Assembly: GCF_009711715.1 (NCBI RefSeq)
Contig: NZ_VENF01000004.1
Span: forward strand, 248,001-312,000
Direction: 5' to 3'
DNA from: Methylophaga sp.
GTDB taxonomy: Bacteria; Pseudomonadota; Gammaproteobacteria; Nitrosococcales; Methylophagaceae
Length of the DNA stretch: 64,000 nucleotides
The translations under genes and the position numbers were made by a program. Position 1 is the stretch's first letter. The number at the start of each line of letters is the position of its first letter. Shown here piece by piece: positions 25,800 through 37,233 of the stretch. The notes under the pieces are model-generated. The model saw only the letters and a list, made by a program, of their open reading frames with translations, was not told where the DNA came from and ran no database searches.

Positions 25800-26707
25800 T
25801 CCGTGTCTTCTAACGCATCAGAGAAGGTTTGTGCCAGTTGCTCCAGTGTAGCGGTACGGCGGAAACTGGGCCGCCATACCAGGCCGATTTCGCGCATGGC
25901 CTGATCATTTTTATTTTCGAGCGGCACCAGGCTGATTTCCGAATGACTGACCATATCGGATTTGATCGCCATATCCGGAATCAGCGTGATCCCAAGCCCG
26001 CTGGCAACCATTTCGATCAGGGTATAAAGACTGGTGGCCTGTACACTTTTGCGCTGTGCTGATGCCGGCAATTGACAGGCGCTGAGTGCGTGCTCACGCA
26101 TGCAGTGACCTTCAGCGAGCAGCAGTAGCTCATTGGTAGGCAGTTCATCGGGTTTCAGCGCTTTCTTCTGGGCCAGACGGTGCTGTCTGGGCAACGCCAC
26201 CCAGAACGGCTCACGAGCAAAGATCCGATGGGTGAGGCCGCGGGTATTAAACGGAAACGCTAAAACAGCGACATCAATACTCCCCGCCTCCAGCAGATCC
26301 AGTAAGCGTTCTGACTGATCTTCAATCAGCAAAATTTCCAGATTGGGTAATTGTTTTCGCACCGTGGGCAGAACTTTGGGCAGCAGGAATGGACTGATAG
26401 TGGGAATGATACCGACCTGAATTCGGCCGGACAGCGGGTTTTTTTCTGACTGTGCCAGGTCGACAAGATCTTCACTGAGGGACAAAATCTGTTGAGCGCG
26501 TCCGGCAATCTCTTCACCAATCGGTGTCGGCAGAACTTTACGGTTTGTTCTCTCCAGCAGGGAAACTTCCAGCAGTTCTTCCAGGTCCTGTATACCGGCA
26601 CTGAGTGTGGATTGAGTAACGAAACATTTTTCGGCAGCATGACCAAAATGTTTCTCTTCAACTACTGCGGTCAGGTACTGTAGCTGGCGTAGCGTGGGTA
26701 ATCTCAT
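25781..26707 (-). CDS. oxyR: OxyR, peroxide-sensing LysR-type regulator
   Basis: 308 residues. N-terminal winged helix (LRQLQYLTAVVEEKHFGHAA) and a LysR effector domain. Two cysteines nine residues apart, Cys202 and Cys211 in EGHCMREHALSAC, match the Cys199-Cys208 disulfide pair of E. coli OxyR, and the surrounding LLLLAEGHCMREHAL is specific to OxyR rather than other LysR proteins. It activates peroxide-defence genes when oxidised. It is divergent from the rubredoxin gene, with two inverted repeats between them. Confidence 0.92.
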   Translation of the reverse strand: MRLPTLRQLQYLTAVVEEKHFGHAAEKCFVTQSTLSAGIQDLEELLEVSLLERTNRKVLPTPIGEEIAGRAQQILSLSEDLVDLAQSEKNPLSGRIQVGIIPTISPFLLPKVLPTVRKQLPNLEILLIEDQSERLLDLLEAGSIDVAVLAFPFNTRGLTHRIFAREPFWVALPRQHRLAQKKALKPDELPTNELLLLAEGHCMREHALSACQLPASAQRKSVQATSLYTLIEMVASGLGITLIPDMAIKSDMVSHSEISLVPLENKNDQAMREIGLVWRPSFRRTATLEQLAQTFSDALEDTDYSVRA

Positions 26708-26812
26708 AATCGAATTTTCCGTTTAAAATTCAAACTTTAATCAGTTATCTAAACTATCATGAATATCGGCTTTTGTATCCTGCTCTACACGTCAGGACGC
26801 TTGTTTATGAGC

Positions 26813-26827
26813 GTCACTCAATGTGAC
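26813..26827. repeat. Inverted repeat in the oxyR-rubredoxin gap
   Basis: GTCAC-TCAAT-GTGAC, a perfect 5-bp dyad that can be extended outward to TGAG/CTCA with one bulge. Candidate operator; the binding protein is not known. Confidence 0.35.
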
Positions 26828-26848
26828 TCATAGCAATCCTGATTAGTT

Positions 26849-26867
26849 TTTGACATAGCGCGTCAAA
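26849..26867. repeat. Inverted repeat in the oxyR-rubredoxin gap
   Basis: TTTGAC-N7-GTCAAA, a perfect 6-bp dyad that includes a TTGACA hexamer on the plus strand. It could be an operator for the rubredoxin promoter; no regulator can be named. Confidence 0.35.
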
Positions 26868-26890
26868 TCAGCGTGAGCATTCCCGATATT

Positions 26891-26899
26891 TGTTAGAAT
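26891..26899 (+). promoter_or_regulatory. Extended -10 promoter candidate for rubredoxin
   Basis: TGT-TAGAAT is an extended -10 element about 42 bp before the rubredoxin ATG. No good -35 lies 17 bp upstream, as is common for extended -10 promoters. Confidence 0.4.
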
Positions 26900-26940
26900 C
26901 GACGTATTCGGTTTAATTAGATCAGAAGGAGAGTTTTTCA

Positions 26941-27105
26941 ATGAAAAAATGGCAATGCATCGTTTGCGGCTTTATTTACGATGAAGCACGAGGTTTACCG
27001 GAAGAAGGAATCCCGCCAGGTACCCGATGGGACGAGATTCCGGAAGATTGGGAATGTCCTGAATGTGGTGTTGGTAAAGGGGATTTCGAGATGGTCGAAA
27101 TTTAA
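26941..27105 (+). CDS. Rubredoxin
   Basis: 54 residues, starting nine bases after AAGGAG. The two iron-binding knuckles are CIVCG (Cys6, Cys9) and CPECG (Cys39, Cys42), with the invariant [17 protein letters not shown] between them. It is a single Fe(Cys)4 electron carrier of the classical length. Its divergent position next to oxyR suggests a role in oxidative-stress electron transfer, as for rubredoxins feeding rubrerythrin or similar; that is an inference. In this region dnaA/dnaN would usually precede recF. Confidence 0.96.
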   Translation: MKKWQCIVCGFIYDEARGLPEEGIPPGTRWDEIPEDWECPECGVGKGDFEMVEI

Positions 27106-27220
27106 GGGCACACAGGATCAATCTAACAAAACATGTTCAGCCAGTTATTTTCATCTTCGAAACCCTGCTGGCTGATTTTAGAAAAAACGCACCTGCCGGT
27201 TCTCTCTAGAAAAAATTATT

Positions 27221-30788
<3,568 letters not shown>

Positions 30789-30810
30789 AGAAACATCGTA
30801 AGAAAGAGAA

Positions 30811-30845
30811 AAGCCCTGTCTGAATCTCCAGTCAGGGCTTTTTTA
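30811..30845 (+). terminator. Terminator after gyrB
   Basis: AAGCCCTG and CAGGGCTT pair across a 14-base loop and are followed by TTTTTATT, 22 bp after the gyrB stop. Confidence 0.8.
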
Positions 30846-30997
30846 TTGTCGACGGTCATGTTTAAGCGCCGTAAATAGCGATAAGAGCGATTTTCAGCCA
30901 TTTCTGGAGTATCTCTGACGTTTTATCAAAAAAAGACGTCATACGGGGACTGAGAAGGCTTATAAGCGTGTCCGCTGCGAAACGAATGGCGGATAAT

Positions 30998-31026
30998 AAA
31001 AAAGGCCCTGATCAGGGCCTTTTTTT
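30998..31026. terminator. Bidirectional terminator between gyrB and the NDH-2 gene
   Basis: A perfect palindrome of six A, GGCCCTGA, its complement TCAGGGCC and seven T. With A and T runs on both sides it can stop transcription from both directions, fitting the convergent gyrB and NDH-2 genes. The ~150 bp between the two terminators contain nothing recognisable. Confidence 0.85.
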
Positions 31027-31049
31027 ATGCAGCACAGTTTGGGTTTAAA

Positions 31050-32363
31050 TCAATGCAATTTGATTTTGGGGTGTACGCTGCGTCTGAACAGGTGTGACAG
31101 CGACAGCATCATCACCCGGAACGGACCGAACAGCGCCATCTGATGCATTTTGTAGAGCGACAGATACATCACCCGTGCCATCATACCTTCAATCATCATG
31201 CTGCCCCTGCTGAGATTGCCCATCAGGTTGCCGACGGTGCTATAGCGGCCCAGGGAAACCAGTGAGCCATAATCATGATATTCATATTCCGGCAGCGGCT
31301 TGTTTTTCAGACGGTTAACAATCGATTTGTAGACCAGTGACGCCATTTGGTGTGCAGCCTGGGCGCGCGGTGGCACATTCTCATCGTGGCCCTGCCATTT
31401 ACAGGCGCAACAGTCGCCGATGGCATAAATATCATCGTCCAGCGTGGTTTGCAGGGTTTGTCTGACAACCAGTTGATTCATCCAGTTAGTTTCAAGCCCG
31501 TCGATGTCCTTGAGAAATTCCGGTGCCTTGATACCAGCCGCCCAGACTTTGATCGCTGCAGGAATCACACTGCCGCTTTCGGTAATGATTTCCTTGTCGT
31601 TGACTTCAACGACCCGCTCACCGGTCATCACGTTAACGCCCAGCTTATTGAGTTCTGACAAGGTCGCATCAGAAATATTTTTAGGCAGACCGGACAGAAT
31701 GCGATCTGCGGCTTCGATAATCGTGATTTTCACGTCCTGTGGGTTAACTTCATCCAGGCCGTAAGCGGTCAGTAGATGAGACACTTCATGTAACTGGGCG
31801 CTGAGTTCTACGCCGGTTGCACCGGCACCGACAATGGCAATATTGAGCTGGCCTTCATCCAGTGGTTTGCCCTGTGTATGGGCGCGTAGATAGGTTTGCA
31901 GCAGTTTGCTCTGGAAAACCTCGGCTTGTTTGGTGGTATCCAGAAACAGGCAGTGTTCACGCACACCCTTGATGCCAAAATCGTGACTGATACTGCCAAC
32001 CGAAATAACCAGGTAATCATAGTCAAAGTTGCGGCGGGGAATGATTTCTACGCCTTCATTGTTGAGTGTGGGGGCTACAGAAATCTGTTTGTTTTTACGA
32101 TCCAGACCATCCATACGGCCGAGGCGAAAGCGAAACCCGCTGTAGTTGGCCTGACCCAGGTATTCGATCTCGTCTTCATGCGAGTCCAGCGTACCGGCTG
32201 CCACTTCGTGCAGCAGAGGTTTCCAGATATGGGTGTGGGTGCTGTCTACCAGAGTAACCTGGGCTTTACCTTTTTTGCCCAGTTTCTTGCCGAGTTTAGT
32301 GACCAGTTCCAGGCCACCTGCTCCGCCGCCAACAACGACAATTTTGGGGATGTGGTTTGACAT
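31050..32363 (-). CDS. ndh: Type II NADH dehydrogenase (NDH-2)
   Basis: 437 residues. FAD site VVVGGGAGGLELVTKLGKKLG at 9-29 (shown in part by GGGAGGLE), NAD site IAIVGAGATGVELSAQL near 174-190, and the YAIGDCCAC motif near 312. The C-terminal part (about 385-425) is hydrophobic/basic and would attach the enzyme to the inner membrane. It passes electrons from NADH to quinone without proton pumping. Family could also include sulfide:quinone oxidoreductase, but the HxHIWKPLLHEVAAG N-terminal block supports NDH-2. Confidence 0.93.
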   Translation of the reverse strand: MSNHIPKIVVVGGGAGGLELVTKLGKKLGKKGKAQVTLVDSTHTHIWKPLLHEVAAGTLDSHEDEIEYLGQANYSGFRFRLGRMDGLDRKNKQISVAPTLNNEGVEIIPRRNFDYDYLVISVGSISHDFGIKGVREHCLFLDTTKQAEVFQSKLLQTYLRAHTQGKPLDEGQLNIAIVGAGATGVELSAQLHEVSHLLTAYGLDEVNPQDVKITIIEAADRILSGLPKNISDATLSELNKLGVNVMTGERVVEVNDKEIITESGSVIPAAIKVWAAGIKAPEFLKDIDGLETNWMNQLVVRQTLQTTLDDDIYAIGDCCACKWQGHDENVPPRAQAAHQMASLVYKSIVNRLKNKPLPEYEYHDYGSLVSLGRYSTVGNLMGNLSRGSMMIEGMMARVMYLSLYKMHQMALFGPFRVMMLSLSHLFRRSVHPKIKLH

Positions 32364-32570
32364 TCGCTATGGCTCCAATCCGACGCTTAATAGTGAGGAC
32401 TGCAGGTCTTTCGATTTAGCGGCATCGGGATTCTGCGCTGCGGAATCAGCGTACACCTAAACGAGCCTGGAAAGATCAATGAGTCCATCGAGTAAAACCG
32501 TGATTTTAACGTAAAAAACCCTATAAAAACTATCTTATTTTTACTACAGGGGCGGACTCTGGCAAAATTA

Positions 32571-32584
32571 ATGATCTTGATCAA
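32571..32584. promoter_or_regulatory. FNR-like site in front of the cofactor operon
   Basis: ATGAT-CTTG-ATCAA differs from the FNR consensus TTGAT-N4-ATCAA at one position. It ends 15 bp before the ATG of the flavoprotein gene, so binding there would more likely repress than activate. A chance match in AT-rich sequence is possible. Confidence 0.35.
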
Positions 32585-32599
32585 TTTTAGAGACCACAA

Positions 32600-33148
32600 A
32601 TGCAAGCAAGGCCCGAAAAACCACGCCTGGCCTGGGCTGTCACCGGTTCCGGACATTATCTGGAAGAGTGTCTGGAAATCATCCGCGAATTGGATGATGT
32701 TGATCTGTTTTACAGCCGTGCCGGTGAGGAGGTCATCAGAATGTACGGTCACGACCCGAAATCCATCGTGCCGGAAGGCCGTATTTACCGTGACCGTGCC
32801 GCTAGTGCCCCGCCTGTTGGCCTGTTTTATCGCGGTGACTACCACACACTGGTAGTAGCGCCGGCTACTTCCAACACGGTAGCTAAGATGGTGTTGGGCC
32901 TGTCCGACACGCTGGTCACCAATATCTATGCCCAGGCAGGTAAATGTCAGGTGCCGAGCATTGTACTGGCCTGCGATGCGATCCCTGAAGTGGATACGCC
33001 CGCACCGGACCGCATCGTCAGGCTGTGGCCTCGCCAGGTCGATCTCGAGCATACCGCCAGACTGAAAACCCACGAGGCTACCACGGTGGTTGAGACAGCC
33101 GGACAACTCTCTGAAGCGATAAAAAAACGCCTGGCAGAGGTAGGTTGA
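32600..33148 (+). CDS. Flavoprotein of the H4MPT cluster (dihydromethanopterin reductase DmrB/archaeoflavoprotein-like)
   Basis: 182 residues, flavodoxin-like flavoprotein (HFCD) fold: LAWAVTGSGHYLEECLEII near 10-28 for phosphate binding, and the FMN-contacting VVAPATSNTVAKMVLGLSDT at about 90-109. Homologues in bacterial methylotrophs are encoded in the H4MPT gene islands; DmrB is known to reduce dihydromethanopterin to H4MPT in the last biosynthetic step. Its place at the head of an operon with a DHPS-like gene, DUF447 and mfnB supports that role here. The exact assignment among related flavoproteins is an inference. Confidence 0.8.
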   Translation: MQARPEKPRLAWAVTGSGHYLEECLEIIRELDDVDLFYSRAGEEVIRMYGHDPKSIVPEGRIYRDRAASAPPVGLFYRGDYHTLVVAPATSNTVAKMVLGLSDTLVTNIYAQAGKCQVPSIVLACDAIPEVDTPAPDRIVRLWPRQVDLEHTARLKTHEATTVVETAGQLSEAIKKRLAEVG

Positions 33149-33156
33149 GCCCGACG

Positions 33157-34632
33157 ATGGCTGACCGGATTCTGTTTCTGACCGGTAAACTGGCGGAACC
33201 CAGTGTGCGTAAGGTTCTGCAGGAAATGGCGCCGCTGCCGTTCGATTATCAGGTGCATCAGCTGGGCTTGTCAGTGGCCGCGCTGATGACAGACAAAATG
33301 ATTGCCAGGCGTCTCAAACCGGAAGATTATCAGGGCTATGATGAAATTATCGTTCCGGGGCGCTGCCGTGGTGATCTGGCAGCCCTGAGCCAGGAGCTCG
33401 GCATTAAAGTCACGCGAGGTCCTGAAGAAATCAAGGATCTGCCAGTGCATTTCGGTAAAGCCCGCAAACAGCCTGATCTCAGCCGCTATGACGTTAATAT
33501 TTTTGCTGAGATTGTCGATGCGCCGGAGCGCAGTATCGACAGTCTCATAGCGCGGGCACAATATTACCGCGATAACGGTGCCGATGTAATTGATATTGGC
33601 TGCCTGCCACAGGAAGATTTTCCACATCTGGAAGAGGCGATACAAGCGCTGCATGGAGAGGGTTTCAAGGTAAGTGTGGACTCACTGTCACTACCCGACC
33701 TACAACGTGCTGCTAAAGCGGGTGCCGATTATCTGCTGAGCCTGACCGAAGAAACGATTGACCTGGCCAGGGAAACGGATGCGGTGCCGATTCTGGTCCC
33801 CGCAGAGCCGGGTTCACTGGTGTCACTGGAACGGGCCATGGAGGCCATGGATAAAATCGGTAAACCCTGGATCGCAGACCCGATACTGGATCCGATTCAT
33901 TTCGGTCTCACCGCTTCTATCGTCCGCTACCATGAACTGCGGCAGAAATACCCGCAGGCACCGATAATGATGGGGGTGGGTAATCTCACTGAATTGACCG
34001 ACGCTGATACCAGCGGCATCAATGCGATGCTGTTCGGCATAATTTCCGAGCTGAATATCAATTGCGTGCTGGCGACAGAAGTCAGTCCGCATGCCCGCCG
34101 CGCGATTCGTGAGGCTGATGTGGCCAGGCGTATGATGTATGCCGCTAAAGACGATAACAGCCTGCCGCGGGATTTTACCGCTGACCTGCTGGTTGCCCAT
34201 GAACGGCGGCCATTTACTGATAGCGCGGATGAAATTCGCGAACTGGCCAAAAATATCAAAGATCCCAACTACCGGATCAAAATTGCCCGGGAAGGCATTT
34301 TCATGTTCAATCGCGACGGTTTACTGCATGATACCGACCCGTTTGAGTTTTATCCCCAGTTACAGGTGGAAAATGATCCGGGCCATGCATTTTACCTCGG
34401 TGTCGAGCTGGCACGGGCTGAAATTGCCTGGCAACTGGGCAAACGCTACACCCAGGATGAAGATCTGGAATGGGGCTGCGCAGTCGAAAAACCGGAAGAA
34501 GATCTGATCCGGCAGAAAGCCGAAGGCACGACCATGAAGAAACGCAGAACAGATCGGGCCTGCGGCACCGCGGATAAGCCCAAGAAAAAGAAGGAGCGCG
34601 CCTGTGGCACGGCTGACAAGTCGGATACATGA
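33157..34632 (+). CDS. Dihydropteroate synthase-related protein of the H4MPT cluster
   Basis: 491 residues from the ATG at 33157; a TTG at 33145 overlapping the previous stop is possible. An N-terminal domain (RILFLTGKLAEPSVRKVLQE, 1-120) is followed by a pterin-binding TIM barrel like dihydropteroate synthase (ARAQYYRDNGADVIDIGC near 132-149, KPWIADPILDPIHFG). Such DHPS-like proteins occur in methanogens (MJ0107 type) and H4MPT-using bacteria and are proposed to act in H4MPT synthesis. The C-terminus is unusual: a Lys/Arg-rich tail with RACGTADK occurring twice. The last 29 bp overlap the DUF447 gene. Confidence 0.82.
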   Translation: MADRILFLTGKLAEPSVRKVLQEMAPLPFDYQVHQLGLSVAALMTDKMIARRLKPEDYQGYDEIIVPGRCRGDLAALSQELGIKVTRGPEEIKDLPVHFGKARKQPDLSRYDVNIFAEIVDAPERSIDSLIARAQYYRDNGADVIDIGCLPQEDFPHLEEAIQALHGEGFKVSVDSLSLPDLQRAAKAGADYLLSLTEETIDLARETDAVPILVPAEPGSLVSLERAMEAMDKIGKPWIADPILDPIHFGLTASIVRYHELRQKYPQAPIMMGVGNLTELTDADTSGINAMLFGIISELNINCVLATEVSPHARRAIREADVARRMMYAAKDDNSLPRDFTADLLVAHERRPFTDSADEIRELAKNIKDPNYRIKIAREGIFMFNRDGLLHDTDPFEFYPQLQVENDPGHAFYLGVELARAEIAWQLGKRYTQDEDLEWGCAVEKPEEDLIRQKAEGTTMKKRRTDRACGTADKPKKKKERACGTADKSDT

Positions 34633-35188
34633 GGTCATCGTCACGACCGTGGATGAAGCCGGAAATCCACACTCGGCCCCGATGGGGATTAGTGAAGTAA
34701 ATGGTTACTTTCACGTTAAGCCTTTCAAGCCGTCAACAACCTATAACAACTTAAAGCGTCACCGGCAGTGCACCATCAACTACATTGATGATGTCAGGGT
34801 GTTTGCCGGTGCCTTGACCGGCAGACGGGAATGGCCGACCCTGCCCTGCAGCCGGATTGAAGGCGCCTATCTGGCACAGGCATTGGCGCACAGTGAACTG
34901 GAAATGCTTCGGTTTGATGATGATGACCCGCGAGCCTGTTTTTATGGTGAGGTGGTGGAGGAGAAGATACATGCCCCCTTCCGCGGCTTTAACCGAGCAC
35001 AAAGTGCGGTGGTGGAAGCAGCGATTCTGGTCAGTCGCTTGGGTATGTTGCCGGAGGAGAAAATTCGCGAGGAAATCAACTATCTGCAGATAGGTATCGA
35101 TAAAACCGCCGGTGCCCGTGAACTGGAAGCCTGGGGCTGGCTGATGGACAAAATCAAACAAGCAGGCATAGATATTCAACATGACTAA
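34604..35188 (+). CDS. DUF447 family protein (flavin split-barrel, H4MPT cluster)
   Basis: 194 residues starting at GTG 34604, preceded by AAGGAG seven bases upstream, inside the end of the DHPS-like gene. The N-terminal beta-barrel (HEVIVTTVDEAGNPHSAPMG near 8-27, then LKRHRQCTINYIDDV) resembles flavin-reductase split barrels, and the C-terminus is helical. DUF447 proteins are shared by methanogens and H4MPT-dependent methylotrophs and are genetically linked to H4MPT synthesis, but their reaction is not established to my knowledge. Confidence 0.82.
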   Translation: MARLTSRIHEVIVTTVDEAGNPHSAPMGISEVNGYFHVKPFKPSTTYNNLKRHRQCTINYIDDVRVFAGALTGRREWPTLPCSRIEGAYLAQALAHSELEMLRFDDDDPRACFYGEVVEEKIHAPFRGFNRAQSAVVEAAILVSRLGMLPEEKIREEINYLQIGIDKTAGARELEAWGWLMDKIKQAGIDIQHD

Positions 35189-35876
35189 ATGGCTGGCGAG
35201 TGTGCAATCGCTCGAAGAAGCAAAAGCGTTATCGCAGACGCTGCCGGATATTCTGGATTTGAAAGATCCGGCCAGTGGCGCGCTGGGTGCGCTGCCATTA
35301 ACGACAGTGCAATCAGTAGTGCAATGGGTGAATGGTCGCTGTCAGACCAGTGCGACGGTGGGCGACCTGGTGATGCAGTCGGACGTTATTACTGAAGCAG
35401 TAAAAGCAATGGCGGCCACCGGTGTTGATTATGTCAAAGTGGGTTTGTTTGCACAGCCTATGCTGGAAGCCTGCCTGGCCCGGTTGCATGAAGCGCTGAT
35501 TGAACTTGAAACACCGGTCATTGCAGTGTTGTTTGCGGATCAGCCGGGTGATATATCATTGGTTAGCAAGATAAAACGGGCCGGGTTCAGTGGCGTGATG
35601 GTGGATACCGCCAGCAAAAATGGTCTACGACTGCTTGATCACTGGAGTACAACCGAGCTGAACGACTTTATCAGTGCGTCCCGTGAGCATCAGCTGCTGT
35701 GCGGTCTTGCCGGAGCTCTGGCTATTGAGGACATCGCAACGCTCGAACCGCTGGGTGCCGATTATCTGGGCTTTCGCAGCGCGCTCTGTGAGCGTCGTCA
35801 ACGCACCCTCAGCCTGCAACCGGCACGTGCATTGGCGATTCAGGAGCGCATGCAAAGTTATGGTCTTGCCAGTTAA
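35181..35876 (+). CDS. mfnB: (5-formylfuran-3-yl)methyl phosphate synthase
   Basis: 231 residues, DUF556/MfnB family. The opening WLASVQSLEEAKALSQTLPD leads into DILDLKDPASGALGALPLTT (about 23-42), the family signature with the catalytic lysine, and later YVKVGLF and VMVDTASKNGLRLLDHW. In methanogens MfnB condenses two glyceraldehyde-3-phosphate molecules into the furan precursor of methanofuran; bacterial homologues serve methylofuran synthesis. This is the furan that the fhc-encoded complex uses. Its ATG overlaps the DUF447 end by 8 bp. Confidence 0.93.
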   Translation: MTKWLASVQSLEEAKALSQTLPDILDLKDPASGALGALPLTTVQSVVQWVNGRCQTSATVGDLVMQSDVITEAVKAMAATGVDYVKVGLFAQPMLEACLARLHEALIELETPVIAVLFADQPGDISLVSKIKRAGFSGVMVDTASKNGLRLLDHWSTTELNDFISASREHQLLCGLAGALAIEDIATLEPLGADYLGFRSALCERRQRTLSLQPARALAIQERMQSYGLAS

Positions 35877-35879
35877 GAT

Positions 35880-36137
35880 TTAATTCTCGGCGACGGTGCC
35901 CGCGACCAGTTTCATGACCAGCGGACGGACCAGCATGACACAGATAAAGGCCGACGGCATTGCGACTTCATAAGCATGAAAGGCGCTTAACAGGTAATGC
36001 TGATCAAAACCCTGATTCACCGCAGTAATGATCAGGCACATCAAGGCCGCCATAATCGCTGACATATAAAACGCAAAGACCACTGGTGTCAGTCTGGCCG
36101 GCAATTTTCTATTGCTGAGTATTAAGGCTCTGCGCAT
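35880..36137 (-). CDS. DUF2798 small membrane protein
   Basis: 85 residues from the ATG at 36135-36137, preceded closely by AAGGGGAG. Two membrane helices (about 15-38 and 52-76) with the family pattern LPARLTPVVFAFYMSAIMA and SAFICVMLVRPLVMKLV. DUF2798 proteins have no known function. It is divergent from a LysR regulator with an inverted repeat between them, so it may be that regulator's target. The gene abuts mfnB convergently (3 bp gap). Confidence 0.82.
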   Translation of the reverse strand: MRRALILSNRKLPARLTPVVFAFYMSAIMAALMCLIITAVNQGFDQHYLLSAFHAYEVAMPSAFICVMLVRPLVMKLVAGTVAEN

Positions 36138-36223
36138 CTCCCCTTCTCCCTGCCTGTCAATCATTGCACACAGTTTAATGTGTGCGTGGCAATGCCACTA
36201 GCGGTGTGAAGCTATCTAGACTG

Positions 36224-36238
36224 TTAAGCTAAACTTAA
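36224..36238. promoter_or_regulatory. Putative LysR-type operator
   Basis: TTAAG-CTAAA-CTTAA is a perfect dyad containing the T-N11-A pattern of LysR sites. It lies in the 132-bp gap between the divergent DUF2798 and LysR genes, about 30 bp before the LysR start. Nearby, GTGGC-AAT-GCCAC (36186-36198) is a second small dyad. Confidence 0.4.
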
Positions 36239-36269
36239 TTAATAAAGAAAGAATGGGTTGATATGACTT

Positions 36270-37187
36270 ATGGAAAATCTTCGCGGTATTGAAAGTTTTG
36301 TCCGGGCAGTTGAGCTTGGCAGCATTGCTGCGGCAGCGCGGGCACTGGCCGTCAGTCCGGCAGCAACCAGCCAGAATATTGCCCGGCTTGAGACGCAGAT
36401 CGGCGCACGTTTGCTGACCCGAACCACCCGAAAACTGGCACTCACAGATGCCGGAGAGATTTATTATCAGCGGGTGAAAGGCTTAATGCAGGAGTTGGAA
36501 CTGGCCGAACAAGCGGTCTCGGCACTGCAGGGTGAGGTCGGCGGAAAACTGAAAATTGCCTGTTCGGCAGCCTTCGCCCGCCATGTTCTGGCACCAAAGC
36601 TGGCGGGCTTTCAGCGAGCTTATCCACAGATCAGTCTGGAGCTCATTGCTACTGACCGGCGGACCGATCATATCGTGGAAGGTGTCGATGTCAGTATCCG
36701 TATTCGTCAGCAACTGGAAGAGAATATGGTGGCAAGAAAACTGGCCACGGTGCCGTTGTTGTTCTGTGCCTCTCCCGATTATCTGGCGCGGGCCGGTTAT
36801 CCGATATCGCCGCAGGCTCTGTTACAGCATGACTGCCTGATGTTTCGCGTCCCGGTCGATGGCCGCATTTTCCGCTGGGCCTTTATTCGAGACGGTCGGC
36901 GATATGAACCGAAAGTTAAAGTCGCCATGATTAGTGATGATATCGATACACTGGCCAGAATGGCCGTCAGCGGTGGGGGGATAGCCCGTCTGGCAGCGTT
37001 TGTTGCCCGCCCCTATTTAGACAATGGAGATCTGATAGCGCTGTTCGAACAGGGGCCACAGGTGGAAGTGGAGGCAGAACCGCTGGAGTTTTATTTCTGT
37101 GTCACCGATCGTTATGCCCGCACTCCCAAGGTGGCGGCTTTGTATGATTACCTGACGGCGCACTTGCCGGCTATCTGGCGGCAATAA
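36270..37187 (+). CDS. LysR-family transcription regulator
   Basis: 305 residues, CrgA/AaeR-like subgroup: N-terminal winged helix IESFVRAVELGSIAAAARAL with SPAATSQNIARLETQIGARL, then a substrate-binding-type effector domain (90-295). The ligand is not predictable. It is divergently transcribed from the DUF2798 gene, the usual arrangement of a LysR regulator and its target. Confidence 0.9.
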   Translation: MENLRGIESFVRAVELGSIAAAARALAVSPAATSQNIARLETQIGARLLTRTTRKLALTDAGEIYYQRVKGLMQELELAEQAVSALQGEVGGKLKIACSAAFARHVLAPKLAGFQRAYPQISLELIATDRRTDHIVEGVDVSIRIRQQLEENMVARKLATVPLLFCASPDYLARAGYPISPQALLQHDCLMFRVPVDGRIFRWAFIRDGRRYEPKVKVAMISDDIDTLARMAVSGGGIARLAAFVARPYLDNGDLIALFEQGPQVEVEAEPLEFYFCVTDRYARTPKVAALYDYLTAHLPAIWRQ

Positions 37188-37233
37188 CAGCAGTGACCGG
37201 GCTTCCGTTCCCGGTGTGCTGAGGAAGCTGACT

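Noticed and set aside
27106..27220. Origin candidate between rubredoxin and recF
   Set aside because: The 115-bp gap has no DnaA box within one mismatch of TTATCCACA; the priA-folA gap is a much better candidate.
30998..31026. Palindrome GGCCCTGATCAGGGCC as an operator or mobile-element end
   Set aside because: The flanking A and T runs and the position between convergent genes make it a bidirectional terminator; no target duplication or transposase is present.
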